From the NCBI RefSeq assembly GCF_018294505.1, contig NC_057812.1:60929789-60993788 (forward strand): a stretch of DNA of 64,000 nt, read 5' to 3'. The notes beneath the pieces are model-generated. The model did not search any database. It worked only from the letters and a program-made list of their open reading frames with translations, and had not been told where the DNA came from. The DNA is from Triticum aestivum (taxonomy: Eukaryota; Streptophyta; Magnoliopsida; Poales; Poaceae). Positions 35,631-49,178 of this stretch are shown here, in pieces; the stretch's first letter is position 1; every line of letters starts with the position of its first letter. The position numbers were made by a program, and so were the translations under genes.

Positions 35631-36683
35631 AATATTGATGTCTACTACACAACCTTCTTCTTGTAGACGTTGTTGGGCCTCCAAGTGCAGAGGTTTGTAG
35701 GACAGTAGCAAATTTCCCTCAAGTGGATGACCTAAGGTTTATCAATCCGTAGGAGGCATAGGATGAAGATGGTCTCTCTCAAGCAACCCTGCAACCAAAT
35801 AACAAAGAGTTTCTTGTGTCCCCAACACACCCAATACAATGATAAATTGTATAGGTGCACTAGTTCGGCGAAGAGATGGTGATACAAGTGCAATATGGAT
35901 GGTAGATAAAGGTATTTGTAATCTGAAATTATAAAAACAGCAAGGTAACTAATGATAAAAGTGAGCGTAAACGGTATTGCAATGATAGGAAATAAGGCCT
36001 AGGGTTCATACTTTCGCTAGTGCCAGTTCCCTCAACAATGATAACATAATTGGCTCACATAACTATCCCTCAACATGCAAAAAAGAGTCACTCCAAAGTC
36101 ACGAATAGCGGAGAGCAACCGAAGAGATTATGATAGGGTACGAAACCACCTCAAAGTTATTCTTTCCAATCAATCCATTGGGCTATTCCTATAAGTGTCA
36201 CAAACAGCCCTAGAGTTCGTACTGGAATAACACCTTAAGACACAAATCAACGAAAACCCTAATGTCACATAGATACTCCAATGTCACCTCAAGTATCCGT
36301 GGGTATGATTAAACGATATGCATCACACAATCTCAGATTCATCTATTCAACCAACACAAAGGACCTCAAAGAGTGCCCCAAAGTTCTACCGGAGAATCAC
36401 GATAAAAACGTGTGCCAACCCCTATGCATAGGTTCATGGACGGAACCCGCAAGTTGATCACCAAAACATATATCAAGTGGATCACGTGGTATCTCATTTT
36501 CACCACAGATACGCACGGCAAGACATACATCAAGTGTTCTCAAATCTTTAAAGACTCAATCCGATAAGATAACTTCAAAGGAGAAACTCAGTTCATTACA
36601 AGAGAGTAGAGGGGGAGGAGAAACATAAGATCCAACTATAATAGCAAAGCTCGCGATACATCAAGATCGTATCACCTCAAGAA

Positions 36684-36684
<1 letters not shown>

Positions 36685-36718
<34 letters not shown>
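36685..36718 (+). repeat. (GA)n microsatellite
   Basis: About 16 GA dinucleotides in the solo LTR, a length-variable simple repeat. Confidence 0.95.
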
Positions 36719-36720
<2 letters not shown>

Positions 36721-36966
36721 AAACACATAGCTACTGGTACCCCGAGGGAGAACTACTCCCTCCTCATCATGGAGAGCACCGGGATGATGAAGATGGCCAC
36801 CAGAGAGGGATTGCCCCCTCCGGCAGGGTGCCGGAACGGGTCTACATTGGCTTTCGGTGGCTACGGAGGCTTCTGGTGGCGGAACTCCTGATCTATTGTG
36901 TTCTGCGGTGTTTTAGGGTATATGGAGATATATAGACGGAAGAAGTACGTCGGTGGAGCTTCGAGG

Positions 36967-38639
36967 TGTTGGGGAACGTAGTAATTTCAAAAATTCTCCT
37001 ACGCACACGCAAGATCATGGTGATGCATAGCAACGAGAGGGGAGAGTGTGATCTACGTACCCTTGTAGATCGACAACGGAAGCGTTTGGTTGATGTAGTC
37101 GTACGTCTCCACGGCCCGACCGATCAAGCACCGAAACTACGACACCTCCCAGTTCTAGCACACGTTCAGCTCGATGACGATCCCCGGACTCCGATCCAGC
37201 AAAGTGTCGGGGAAGAGTTCCGTCAGCACGACGGCGTGGTGACGATCTTGATGCACTATCATCGCAGGGCTTCGCCTAAGCACCGCTACAATATTATCGA
37301 GGACTATGGTGGAAGGGGGCACCGCACACGGCTAAGAATATGATCACGTGGATCAACTTGTGTGTCAAGGGGTGCCCCCTTGCCCCCGTATATAAAGGAT
37401 CAAGGGGAGGAGGCCGGACGGCCACTATGGCGCACCAAGGAGGGGGAAAGAAGTGGGGAGGGAGAGGGAAAGGGGGGGCGCCGCCCCCCTCTCCTAGTCC
37501 AATTCGGACCAGGGGGGAGGAGGCGCGCGGCCCACCTTTGGCTGCCCCTCTCTCTCTCCACTAAGGCCCATATTGCCCATTACTTCTCCCGGGGGGGTTC
37601 CGGTAACCCTCCGGCTCTCCGGTTTTCTCCGAAATCACCCGGAACACTTCCGGTGTCCGAATATAGCCGTCCAATATATCAATCTTTATGTCTCGACAAT
37701 TTCGAGACTCCTCGTCATGTCCGTGATCACATCCGGGACTCCGAACTAACTTTGGTACATCAAAACTCATAAACTCATAATATAACTGTCATCGAAACCT
37801 TAAGCGTGCGAACCCTACGGGTTTGAGAACAATGTAGACATGACCGAGACACGTCTCCGGTCAATAACCAATAGCGGAACCTGGATGCTCATATTGGCTC
37901 CTACATATTCTACGAAGATCTTTATCGGTCAGACCGCATAACAACATACGTTGTTCCCTTTGTCATCGGTATGTTACTTGCCCGAGATTCGATCGTCGGT
38001 ATCTCAATACCTAGTTCAATCTCGTTACCGGCAAGTCTCTTTACTCGTTCCGTAATACATCATCTCGCAACTAACTCATTAGTTGCAATGCTTGCAAGGC
38101 TTATGTGATGTGCATTACCGAGAGGGCCCAGAGATACCTCTCCGACAATCGGAGTGACAAATCCTAATCTCGAAATACGCCAACCCAACATGTACCTTTG
38201 GAGACACCTGTAGAGCACCTTTATAATCACCCACTTACATTGTGACGTTTGGTAGCACACAAAGTGTTCCTCCGGCAAACGGGAGTTGCATAATCTCATA
38301 GTCATAGGAACATGTATAAGTCATGAAGAAAGCAATAGCAACATACTAAACGATCGGGTGCTAAGCTAATGGAATGGGTCATGTCAATCAGATCATTCAC
38401 CTAATGATGTGATCCCGTTAATCAAATAACAACTCCTTGTTCATGGTTAGGAAACATAACCATCTTTGATTAACGAGCTAGTCAAGTAGAGGCATACTAG
38501 TGACACTTTGTTTGTCTATGTATTCACACATGTATTATGTTTCCGGTTAATACAATTCTAGCATGAATAATAAACATTTATCATGATATAAGGAAATAAA
38601 TAATAACTTTATTATTGCCTCTAGGGCATATTTCCTTCA
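36967..38639 (-). repeat. Copia B3 3' LTR
   Basis: 1673 bp. It lacks about 40 bp of the AGGAGTCCTACT hairpin region near 37430 that the 5' LTR retains. The polypurine tract (AAGTGGGAGAC on the minus strand) adjoins it at 38640-38650. Confidence 0.95.
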
Positions 38640-38650
38640 GTCTCCCACTT
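38640..38650 (-). other. Copia B3 polypurine tract
   Basis: The minus strand reads AAGTGGGAGAC immediately before the 3' LTR, identical to B2. Confidence 0.75.
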
Positions 38651-38672
38651 GCACTAGAGTTAATAATCTAGA

Positions 38673-41600
38673 TTACACAGTAATGATTCTAACACCCATG
38701 GAGCCTTGGTGTTGATCATGTTTTGCTCGTGGAAGAGGCTTAGTCAACGGGTCTGCAACATTCAGATCCGTATGTATCTTGCAAATCTCTATGTCTCCCA
38801 CCTGGACTAGATCCCGGATGGAATTGAAGCGTCTCTTGATGTGCTTGGTTCTCTTGTGAAATCTGGATTCCTTTGCCAAGGCAATTGCACCAGTATTGTC
38901 ACAAAAGATTTTCATTGGACCCGATGCACTAGGTATGACACCTAGATCGGATATGAACTCCTTCATCCAGACTCCTTCATTTGCTGCTTCCGAAGCAGCT
39001 ATGTACTCTGCTTCACATGTAGATCCCACTACAACGCTTTGTTTAGAACTGCACCAACTGACAGCTCCACCGTTTAATGTAAACACGTATCCGGTTTGCG
39101 ATTTAGAATCGTCCGGATCAGTGTCAAAGCTTGCATCAACGTAACCTTTTACAATGAGCTCTTTGTCACCTCCATATATGAGAAACATATCCTTAGTCCT
39201 TTTCAGGTATTTCAGGATGTTCTTGACCGCTGTCCAGTGATCCACTCCTGGATCACTTTGGTACCTCCCTGCTAGACTTATGGCAAGGCACACATCAGGT
39301 CTGGTACACAGCATTGCATACATGATAGAGCCTATGGCTGAAGCATAGGGAACATCTTTCATTTTCTCTCTATCTTCTGTAGTGGTCGGGCATTGAGTCT
39401 TACTCAATTTCACACCTTGTAACACAGGCAAGAACCCTTTCTTTGCTTGATCCATTTTGAACTTCTTCAAAACTTTGTCAAGGTATGTGCTTTGTGAAAG
39501 TCCAATTAAGCGTCTTGATCTATATCTATAGATCTTAATGCCTAATATGTAAGCAGCTTCACCGAGGTCTTTCATTGAAAAAGTCTTATTCAAGTATCCC
39601 TTTATGCTATCCAGAAATTCTATATCATTTCCAATTAGTAATATGTCATCCACATATAATATCAGAAATGCTACAGAGCTCCCACTCACTTTCTTCTAAA
39701 TACAGGCTTTTCCAAAAGTTTGTATAAAACCAAATGCTTTGATCACACTATCAAAGCGTTTATTCCAACTCCGAGAGGCTTGCACCAGTCCATAAATGGA
39801 TCGCTGGAGCTTGCACACTTTGTTAGCTCCCTTTGGATCGACAAAACCTTCTGGTTGCATCATATACAACTCTTCTTCCAGAAATCCATTCAGGAATGCA
39901 GTTTTGACATCCATCTGCCAAATTTCCTAATCATAAAATGCGGCAATTGCTAACATGATTCGGACAGACTTAAGCATCGCTACGGGTGAGAAGGTCTCAT
40001 CGTAGTCAATCCCTTGAACTTTTCGAAAACCTTTTGCAACAAGTCGAGCTTTGTAGACAGTAATATTATCGTCAGCGTCAGTCTTCTTCTTGAAGATCCA
40101 TTTATTCTCAATTGCTTGCCGATCATCAGGCAAGTCAACCAAAGTCCATACTTTGTTCTCATACATGGATCCCATCTCAGATTTCATGGCTTCAAGCCAT
40201 TTTGCGGAATCTGGGCTCACCATCGCTTCTTCATAGTTCGTAGGTTCATCATGATCTAGTAGCATGACTTCCAGAATAGGATTACCGTACCACTCTGGCG
40301 TGGATATCACTCTGGTTGATCTACGAGGTTCAGTAGTATCTTGTTCTGAAGTTTCATGATCATCATCATTAGCTTCCTCACTAACTGATGTAGGTGTCAC
40401 AGAAACAGGTATTTGTGATGTACTACTTTCCAATAAGGGAGTAGGTATAGTTACCTCGTCAAGTTCTACTTTCCTCCCACTCACTTCTTTCGAGAGAAAC
40501 TCCTTCTCCAGAAAGTTTCTGAACTTAGCAACAAAAGTCTTGCCTTCAGATCTGTGATAGAAGGTGTATACAATAGTCTCCTTTGGATATCCTATGAAGA
40601 CACATTTCTCCGATTTGGGTTCGAGCTTATCAGGTTGAAGCTTTTTCACATAAGCATCGCAGCCCCAAACTTTCAGAAACGACAACTTTGGTTTCTTGCT
40701 AAACCATAGTTCATAAGGCGTCGTCTCAACGGATTTTGATGGTGCCCTATTTAACGTGAATGCAGCCGTCTCTAAAGCATAACCCCAAAATGATAGCGGT
40801 AAATCAGTAAGAGACATCATAGATCGCACCATATCTAGTAAAGTACGATTACGACGTTCAGACACACCATTACGCTGTGGTGTTCCGGGTGGCGTGAGTT
40901 GTGAAACTATTCCACAATTTTTCAAATGTACACCAAACTCGTAACTCAAATATTCTCCTCCACGATCAGATCGTAGAAACTTTATTTTCTTGTTACGATG
41001 ATTTTCAACTTCACTCTGAAATTCTTTGAACTTCTCAAACGTTTCAGACTTATGTTTCATTAAGTAGATATACCCATATCTGCTTAAGTCATCTGTGAAG
41101 GTGAGAAAATATCGATATCCGCGACGAGCCTCAACATTCATCGGACCACATACATCTGTATGTATGATTTCCAACAAATCTGTTGCTCTCTCCATAGTAC
41201 CGGAGAACAGTGTTTTAGTCATCTTGCCCATGAGGCACGGTTCGCAAGTACCAAGTGATTCATAATCAAGTGGTTCCAAAAGTCCATCAGTATGGAGTTT
41301 CTTCATGCGCTTTACACCGATATGACCTAAACGGCAGTGCCACAAATAAGTTGCACTATCATTATCAACTCTGCATCTTTTGGCTTCAACACTATGAATA
41401 TGTGTGTCACTACTATCGAGATTCAACAAAAATAGACCACTCTTTAAGGGTGCATGACCATAAAAGATATTACTCATATAAATAGAACAACCATTATTCT
41501 CAGATTTAAATGAATAACCGTCTCGCATCAAACAAGATCCAGATATAATGTTCATGCTTAACGCTAGCACCAAATAACAATTATTTAGGTCTAATATTAA

Positions 41601-42659
41601 TCCCGAAGGTAGATGTAGAGGTAGCGTGCCGACTGCGATCACATCGACTTTGGAACCGTTTCCCACGCACATCGTCACCTCGTCCTTAGCCAATCTTCGC
41701 TTAATCCGTAGTCCCTGTTTCGAGTTGCAAATATTAGCAACAGAACCAGTATCAAATACCCAGGTGCTACTGCGAGCATTAGTAAGGTACACATCAATAA
41801 CATGTATATCACATATACCTTTGTTCACCTTGCCATCCTTCTTATCCGCCAAATACTTGGGGCAGTTCCGCTTCCAGTGACCAGTCTGCTTGCAGTAGAA
41901 GCACTCAGTTTCAGGCTTAGGTCCAGGTTTGGGTTTCTTCTCTTGAGTAGCAACTTGCTTGCCATTCTTTTTGAAGTTCCCCTTCTTCTTCCCTTTGCCC
42001 TTTTTCTTGAAACTAGTGGTCTTGTTGACCATCAACACTTGATGCTCCTTCTTGATTTCTACCTCCGCAGCTTTCAGCATTGCGAAGAGCTCGGGAATAG
42101 TCTTACTCGCCCCTTGCATATTATAGTTCATCACGAAGCTCTTGTAGCTTGGTGGCAGTGATTGGAGAATTTTGTCAATGACGCAGTCATCTGGAAGATT
42201 AACTCCCAATTGAATCAAGTGATTATTATACCCAGACATTTTGAGTATATGCTCACTGACAGAACTGTTCTCCTCCATCTTGCAGCTATAGAACTTATTG
42301 GAGACTTCATATCTCTCAATCCGGGCATTTGCTTGAAATATTAACTTCAACTCCTGGAACATCTCATATGCTCCATGACGTTCAAAACGTCGTTGAAGTC
42401 CCGATTCTAAGCCGTAAAGCATGGCACACTGAACTATCGAGTAGTCATCAGCTTTGCTCTGCCAGACGTTCATAACATCTGGTGTTGCTCCAGTAGCAGG
42501 CCTGGCACCCAGCGGTGCTTCCGGGACGTAATTCTTCTGTGCAGCAATGAGGATAATCCTCAAGTTACGAACCCAGTCCGTGTAATTGCTACCACCATCT
42601 TTCAACTTTGCTTTCTCAAGGAACGCATTAAAATTCAACAGAACAACAGCACGGGCCAT
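38673..42659 (-). pseudogene. Copia B3 gag-pol polyprotein (two in-frame stops)
   Basis: A single 1328-codon frame from the ATG at 42659 to the stop at 38673. In order: UBN2-type Gag, CCHC knuckle CFYCKQTGHWKRNC, protease WVFDTGSV, WHCRLGHIG, integrase triad region (HTDVCGP, RSDRGGEY, SERRNRT), RT with [11 protein letters not shown] and YVDDILLIG, and RNase H with CEAEYIAAS. Two TAG stops interrupt it, near 39927-39929 (after AFYD) and near 39693-39695 (after KACI); both replace Tyr codons present in B2. There are no frameshifts. The first stop would truncate the product inside RT, leaving Gag, protease and integrase readable. Confidence 0.95.
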
Positions 42660-43875
42660 CTATCTACAATCAAGCATAAACAAGCAAGATACTATCAGGT
42701 ACTAAGTTTCATGATAAATTTAGGTTCAATTAATTTACTTAAAGAACTCCCACTTAGATAGACATCCCTCTAATCCTCTAAGTGATTACGTGATCCAAAT
42801 CAACTAAACCATGTCCGATCATCATGTGAGATGGAGTAGTTTCATTGGTGAACATCACTATGTTGATCATATCTACTATATGATTCACGCTCGACCTTTC
42901 GGTATCCGTGTTCCGAGGCCATATCTGTATATGCTTGGCTCGTCAAGTATAACCTGAGTATTCCGCGTGTGCAACTGTTTTGCACCCGTTGTATTTGAAC
43001 GTAGAGCCTATCACACCCGATCATCACGTGGTGTCTCAGCACGAAGAACTTTCGCAATGGTGCATACTCAGGGAGAACACTTCTTGATAATTAGTGAGAG
43101 ATCATCTTATAATGCTACCGTCAATCAAAACAAGATAAGATGCATAAAAGATAAACATCACATGCAATTAATATAAGTGATATGATATGGCCATCATCAT
43201 CTTGTGCTTGTGATCTCCATCTTCAAAGCACCGTCGTGATCACCATCGTCACCGGCGCGACACCTTGATCTCCATCGTAGCATCGTTGTCGTCTCGCCAA
43301 TCTTATGCTTCCACAACTATCGCTACCGCTTAGTGATAAAGTAAAGCATTACATCACGATTGCATTGCATACAATAAAGCGACAACCATATGGCTCCTGC
43401 CAGTTGCCGATAACTCGGTTACAAAACATGATCATCTCATACAATAAAATTTAGCATCATGTCTTGACCATATCACATCACAACATGCCCTGCAAAAACA
43501 AGTTAGACGTCCTCTACTTTGTTGTTGCAAGTTTTACGTGGCTGCTACGGGCTTAATCAAGAACCAATCTTACCTACGCATCAAAACCACAACGATAGTT
43601 TGTCAAGTTGGTGCTGTTTTAACCTTCGCAAGGACCGGGCGTAGCCACACTCGGTTCAACTAAAGTTGGAGAAACTGTCACCCGCAAGCCATCTATGTGC
43701 AAAGCACGTCGGGAGAACCGGTCTCGCGTAAGCGTACGCGTAATGTCGGTCCGGGCCGCTTCGTCCAACAATATCGCCGAACCAAAGTATGACATGCTGG
43801 TAAGCAGTATGACTTATATCGCCCACAACTCACTTGTGTTCTACTCGTGCATATAACATCAACATATAAAACCTA
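42660..43875 (-). other. Untranslated leader of Copia B3
   Basis: About 1.2 kb between PBS and gag. The 71-codon sense ORF (42842-43057) and the 69-codon antisense ORF (42967-43176) are again open. Confidence 0.6.
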
Positions 43876-43888
43876 GGCTCGGATGCCA
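43876..43888 (-). other. Copia B3 primer-binding site
   Basis: The minus strand reads TGGCATCCGAGCC, two bases from the LTR, identical to B2. Confidence 0.8.
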
Positions 43889-43889
43889 C

Positions 43890-45604
43890 TGTTGGGGAAC
43901 GTAGTAATTTCAAAAATTCTCCTACGCACACGCAAGATCATGGTGATGCATAGCAACGAGAGGGGAGAGTGTGATCTACGTACCCTTGTAGATCGACAAC
44001 GGAAGCGTTTGGTTGATGTACTCGTACGTCTCCATGGCCCGACCGATCAAGCACCGAAACTACGGCACCTCCGAGTTCTAGCACACGTTCAGCTCGATGA
44101 CGATCCCCGGACTCCGATCCAGCAAAGTGTCGGGGAAGAGTTCCGTCAGCACGACGGCGTGGTGACGATCTTGACGCACTATCGTCGCAGGGCTTCGCCT
44201 AAGCACTGCTACAATATTATCGAGGACTATGGTGGAAGGGGGCACCGCACACGGCTAAGAATATGATCACGTGGATCAACTTGTGTGTCAAGGGGTGCCC
44301 CCTGCCCTCGTATATAAAGGATCAAGGGGAGGAGGCCGGCCGGCCACTATGGCGCGCCAAGGAGGAGTCCTCCTCCTAGTAGGAGTAGGACTCCTACTAG
44401 GAGAGGGAAAGAAGTGGGGAGGGAGAGGGAAAGGGGGGGCGCCGCCCCCCTCTCCTAGTCCAATTCGGACCAGGGGGGAGGAGGCACCGGCCCACCTTTG
44501 GCTGCCCCTCTCTCTCTCCACTAAGGCCCATATGGCCCATTACTTCTCCGGGGGGAGGGGGGGTTCGGTAACCCTCCGGCTCTCCGGTTTTCTCCGAAAT
44601 CACCCGGAACACTTCCGGTGTCCGAATATAGCCGTCCAATATATCAATCTTTATGTCTCGACCATTTCGAGACTCCTCGTAATGTCCGTGATCACATCCG
44701 GGACTCCGAACTAACTTCGGTACATCAAAACTCAGAAACTCATAATATAACTGTCATCGAAACCTTAAGCGTGCGGACCCTACGGGTTCGAGAACAATGT
44801 AGACATGACCGAGACACCTCTCCGGTCAATAACCAATAGCGGAACCTGGATGCTCATATTGGCTCGTACATATTCTACGAAGATCTTTATCGGTCAGACC
44901 GCATAACAACATACGTTGTTCCCTTTGTCATCGGTATGTTACTTGCCCGAGATTCGATCGTCGGTATCTCAATACCTAGTTCAATCTCGTTACCGGCAAG
45001 TCTCTTTACTCGTTCCGTAATACATCATCTCACAACTAACTCATTAGTTGCAATGCTTGCAAGGCTTATGTGATGTGCATTACCGAAAGGGCCCAGAGAT
45101 ACCTCTCCGACAATCGGAGTGACAAATCCTAATCTCGAAATACGCCAACCCAACATGTACCTTTGGAGACACCTGTAGAGCACCTTTATAATCACCCATT
45201 TACGTTGTGATGTTTGGTAGAACACAAAGTGTTCGTCCGGCAAACGGGAGTTGCATAATCTCATAGTCATAGGAACATGTATAAGTCATGAAGAAAGCAA
45301 TAACAACATACTAAACGATCGGGTGCTAAGCTAATGGAATGGGTCATGTCAATCAGATCATTCACCTAATGATGTGATCCCGTTAATCAAATAACAACTC
45401 CTTGTTCATGGTTAGGAAACATAACCATTTTTGATTAACGAGCTATTCAAGTAGAGGCATACTGGTGACACTTTGTTTGTCTATGTATTCACACATGTAT
45501 TATGTTTCCGGTTAATACAATTCTAGCATGAATAATAAACATTTATCATGATATAAGGAAATAAATAATAACTTTATTATTGCCTCTAGGGCATATTTCC
45601 TTCA
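43890..45604 (-). repeat. Copia B3 5' LTR
   Basis: 1715 bp, CA...TG edges on the plus strand. It retains the AGGAGTCCTACT hairpin region around 44360-44405. Confidence 0.95.
44311..44318 (-). promoter_or_regulatory. Probable TATA box of the B3 5' LTR
   Basis: TTTATATA-type motif on the minus strand at the conserved LTR position. Confidence 0.6.
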
Positions 45605-45944
45605 CGAGGGCCCCACAAGGCAGGGGCGCGCCCTAAGGGGGGCGCCCCCACCCTCGTGAGCACCTCCCTTGGCTCCTGACGTGGGGTCCAAGTCCATCGG
45701 TAGCTTTCCTTCCAAAAATAACTTCTCTAGTTGATTTCGTTCCGTTTTGACTCCGTTTGATTTTCCTTTTCTTTGAAACCCTAAAACAGGGTAAAAACAG
45801 AAACTGGCACTGGGCTCTGGGTTAATAGGTTAGTCCCAAAAATGATATAAAAGTGTATAATAAAGCCCATAAACATCCAAAACAGTAGATAATATAGCAT
45901 GGAGCAATCAAAAATTATAGATACGTTGGAGACGTATCAAATAC

Positions 45945-48900
45945 CGACTTTAAGAAAAAGGGTAAGAAGACCTTCAAGAAGAACAAGAAGGATGAGGGCT
46001 GCTTTATTTGTGGTTCGGTTGAACACTGGGCCAACAAGTGCCCTAACAAGTACAAGAAGCCAGGACAGGACTCCAAGTCTGTCAACATGATTGTGGGCAA
46101 CAATGAGAATGGTGCACCTAGGTACGGTAATTTATTTACTATTTTTTCAGTGTTTCAGTCCACCGATTGGTGGGTGGACACAGGTGCAGGTGTTCATGTG
46201 TGTGCTGACATTTGATTGTTTTCTTCTTACCAGGTCACAGGCCACGGGTCCGTATTGATGGGGAATGGCGCAAGTGCTTCTGTTCATGGTGTTGGCATGG
46301 TTGATCTGAAGTTTACTTCGGGAAGGATCGTGCAGCTGAAGAACGTGCAACATGTCCCCGCCATCAAGAAGAGCCTCGTTAGTGGCTCCCTTCTAATTAG
46401 AGAAGGGTTTAAGTTGGTTTTCGGGTCTAATAAATTAGTTGTTACGAAATATGGACTCTTTGTTGGAAAAGGTTATGAGAGCGGAGGGATGTTCCGCCTT
46501 TCCCTCGCAGATTTTTGTAATAAAGTCGTGAACAATATTCATTCGAATGTTAATGAATCTGAAGTTTGACATTCACGTCTTTGTCACATTAGTTTCAGTG
46601 TAATGACGCGGCTAGCCAGGTTGGATTTAATCCCGAGTTTCACCTTAACCAAAGGTTCTAAGTGCCTTTCATGTGTGCAAGCTAAGCAACCTCGCAAGCC
46701 TCACAAGGCCGCGGAGGAGAGACACTTGGCACCATTAGAACTCATACATTCTGATCTTTGTGAGATGAATGGTGTGTTGACTAAAGGTGGAAAGAAATAC
46801 TTCATGACGTTGATAGATGATTCCACTAGATATTGCTATGTGTATCTGTTAAATACTAAAGATGAGGCTCTACACTACTTTAAAATCTATAAGGCAGAAG
46901 TTGAGAATCAACTTGAAAAGAAAATTAAACGAGTCCGATCAGATCGTGGTGGAGAGTACTTCTCGAGTGAGTTTGATTCCTTTTGTGTGGAACACGACAT
47001 TATTCATGAGAGGACGCCTCCCTATTCACCCCAGTCAAACAGGGTTGCCGAGCGGAAAAATCATACTCTAACTGATTTGGTTAACACCATGTTAGATACA
47101 TCGGGTTTATCCTAGGCATGGTGGGGGAAGGCTATATTAACGACATGTCATATCCTGAATAAAGTTCCGACAAAGGATAATGAAATCACTCCCTATGAGA
47201 AATGGGCGAAGAGAAGGACAACACTTTCGTACTTGCGTACTTGGGGCTGTTTGGTGAAAGTCAATGTGCCGATCCCCAAAAAGCGTAAGCTTAGACCCAA
47301 GACTGTGGACTGCGTTAATTTGGGCTACACTAAGAACAACATTGGCTATAGATTTCTAGTAGTGAAATTTGAGGTACCTGACCAGAAGGTCGGTATAATT
47401 ATGAAGTCTAAGGATGCTACATTCTTTGAGGATATTTTTCCTATGAGAGATATGCAAAGAACTTCTGGACAGGAATCTGAGGAGACTCCTGAGCCTGCCA
47501 TTCCTATGGATTATTATGAACAAACAGATGATGAAAATCCTAAGGAGGATGACAAGGAAACCCTTCATAGGGGCAAGAGACAAAGGACTGCAAAGACCTT
47601 TGGTGATGATTCCTTCGTGTACCTCGTGGATGATACTCCCACTTCTATTTCAGAAGCGTATGCCTCTCTAGAAGCCGACTACTAGAAGGTGTGGTCCGTA
47701 GCGAGATGGATTCCATCATGGCTAACGGGACATGGGAGATCACTGAGCTCCCTATGATTGCAAACCATTAGGATGTAAGTGGGGGTTCAAAAAGAAGCTC
47801 AGGCCCGATGGTACGATTGAAAAGTACAAGGCTAGGCTTGTGGCCAAGGGCTATGGCCAGAAAGAAGAGGAAGATTTCTTCGACACTTATTCACCTGTGG
47901 CTAGACTGACCACCATTCGAGTATTACTCTCGTTGGCAGCCTCGCATGGTCTTCTCGTCCACCAGATGGATGTTAAGACGGCTTTTCTGAATGGAGGGCT
48001 AAACGAGGAAATCTACATGAAACAGCCAAATGGCTTTGTGATAGATGGTCAGGAAAGAAAGGTGTGTAGGTTTCTGAAATCTTTATATGGCCTGAAGCAA
48101 GCACCTAAGCAATGGCATGATAAGTTTAATACAACTCTGACATCTGTTGGTTTCGTTGTTAATGAGGCTGACAAATGTGTATAATATCGCCATGGTGGGG
48201 GCGAAGGAGTTATACTGTGCTTGTATGTTGATGACATACTGATATTCGGAACCAACCTCAAAGTCATTGAGGAGGTCAAGTCGTTTCTGTCTCAAAACTT
48301 TGAGATGAAAGACCTTGGTGTGGCTGATGTTATCTTGAACATCAAGCTACTGAGAGATAATGAGGGTGAGATTACACTTCTGCAATCCCACTATGTTGAA
48401 AAGGTGTTGAGTTGTTTTGGATATTCGGATTGCACACCATCTCAAACACCATATGATCCTAGTGTGTTGATTCGAAAGTCCAAAGGCACGGGCTATAGAT
48501 CAGTTGAGATACTCTCAAATCATTGGTTCACTGATGTACCTAGCGAGCGCAACGAGGCCCGACATCGCGTTTGCTATGAGCAAACTGAGCCGGTCTGTTT
48601 CCAAACCGGGTGATGTGCACTGGCATGCTGTTGAACGAGTTACGCGCTATCTGAAAGGTACTATGAACTATGGACTTCACTATACCGGAGACCCGTCGGT
48701 ACTTGAAGGGTATAGTGATGCAAATTGGATCTCTGATGCTGATGAGATGAATGCCACAACTGGGTATACGTTTACTCTTGGAGGTGGCGCTATTTCCTGG
48801 AAGTCTTGCAAGCAAACGATCTTAACGAGATCGACAATGGAAGAAGAATTAACGACATTAGACACATATGGTGTTGAAGCGAGATGGCTTCGAGATCTTT

Positions 48901-49178
48901 TGATGGACTTGCTATTGGTTGATAAACCGGTTCTGGCTATCCTTATGAACTGTGACAATCAGACTGTCATCACCAAGGTGAAGAGTTCAGAGGACAACAT
49001 GAAGTCCACCAAACACATAAGAATGAGATTAAAAGCTGTCAGAAAATTAATAAACTCCGGAGTAATAGCGTTGGACTATGTCCATACAGCTAAGAATCTG
49101 CCAGATCCCTTTACGAAAGGGCTATCACGTGTTGTGATAGATAATGCATCGAGAGAGATGGGTATGGGACCCACATGA
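45945..49178 (+). pseudogene. Copia C zinc knuckle, protease, integrase, RT and RNase H (broken)
   Basis: Begins in the Lys-rich Gag tail with the CCHC knuckle CFICGSVEHWANKC (about 46000), then protease WWVDTGAGVHVC. After a stop near 46213 come MGNGASASVHGVG, the HSRLCHIS box, integrase (HSDLCEM, RSDRGGEY, RVAERKNHT), RT ([32 protein letters not shown]) and RNase H (YSDANWISDAD, RSTMEEELTTLD). Stops are seen near 46567, 47115 and 48182. Frame breaks occur near 47690-47830 and 48500. Integrase has Arg in place of Gly before VAER, and RNase H has EEE in place of the usual EAE. The polyprotein ends near 49178. Confidence 0.92.

Larger units (their letters stand above)
36967..45604 (-). mobile_element. 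Copia B3: young Ty1/copia element in the solo LTR
   Basis: 8638 bp, minus strand, with a perfect TSD CGAGG (36962-36966 and 45605-45609). Element order from the right is 5' LTR (43890-45604), PBS, leader, gag-pol, polypurine tract, 3' LTR (36967-38639). Same family as B1 and B2. Its polyprotein frame is uninterrupted by indels and has only two stops. It is the innermost and youngest insertion of its stack. Confidence 0.97.
35636..45939 (+). mobile_element. Solo LTR (about 1.66 kb) in the gag of Copia C, split by B3
   Basis: It starts TGATGTCTACTACACAACC and ends GGAGACGTATCA. The flanking five bases are AATAT (35631-35635) and AATAC (45940-45944), a TSD with one change. Without B3 and its TSD copy the unit is about 1661 bp, with no coding sequence, PBS or second LTR. 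This fits LTR-LTR recombination leaving a solo LTR. The orientation given is arbitrary because no internal domain remains. Confidence 0.85.
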
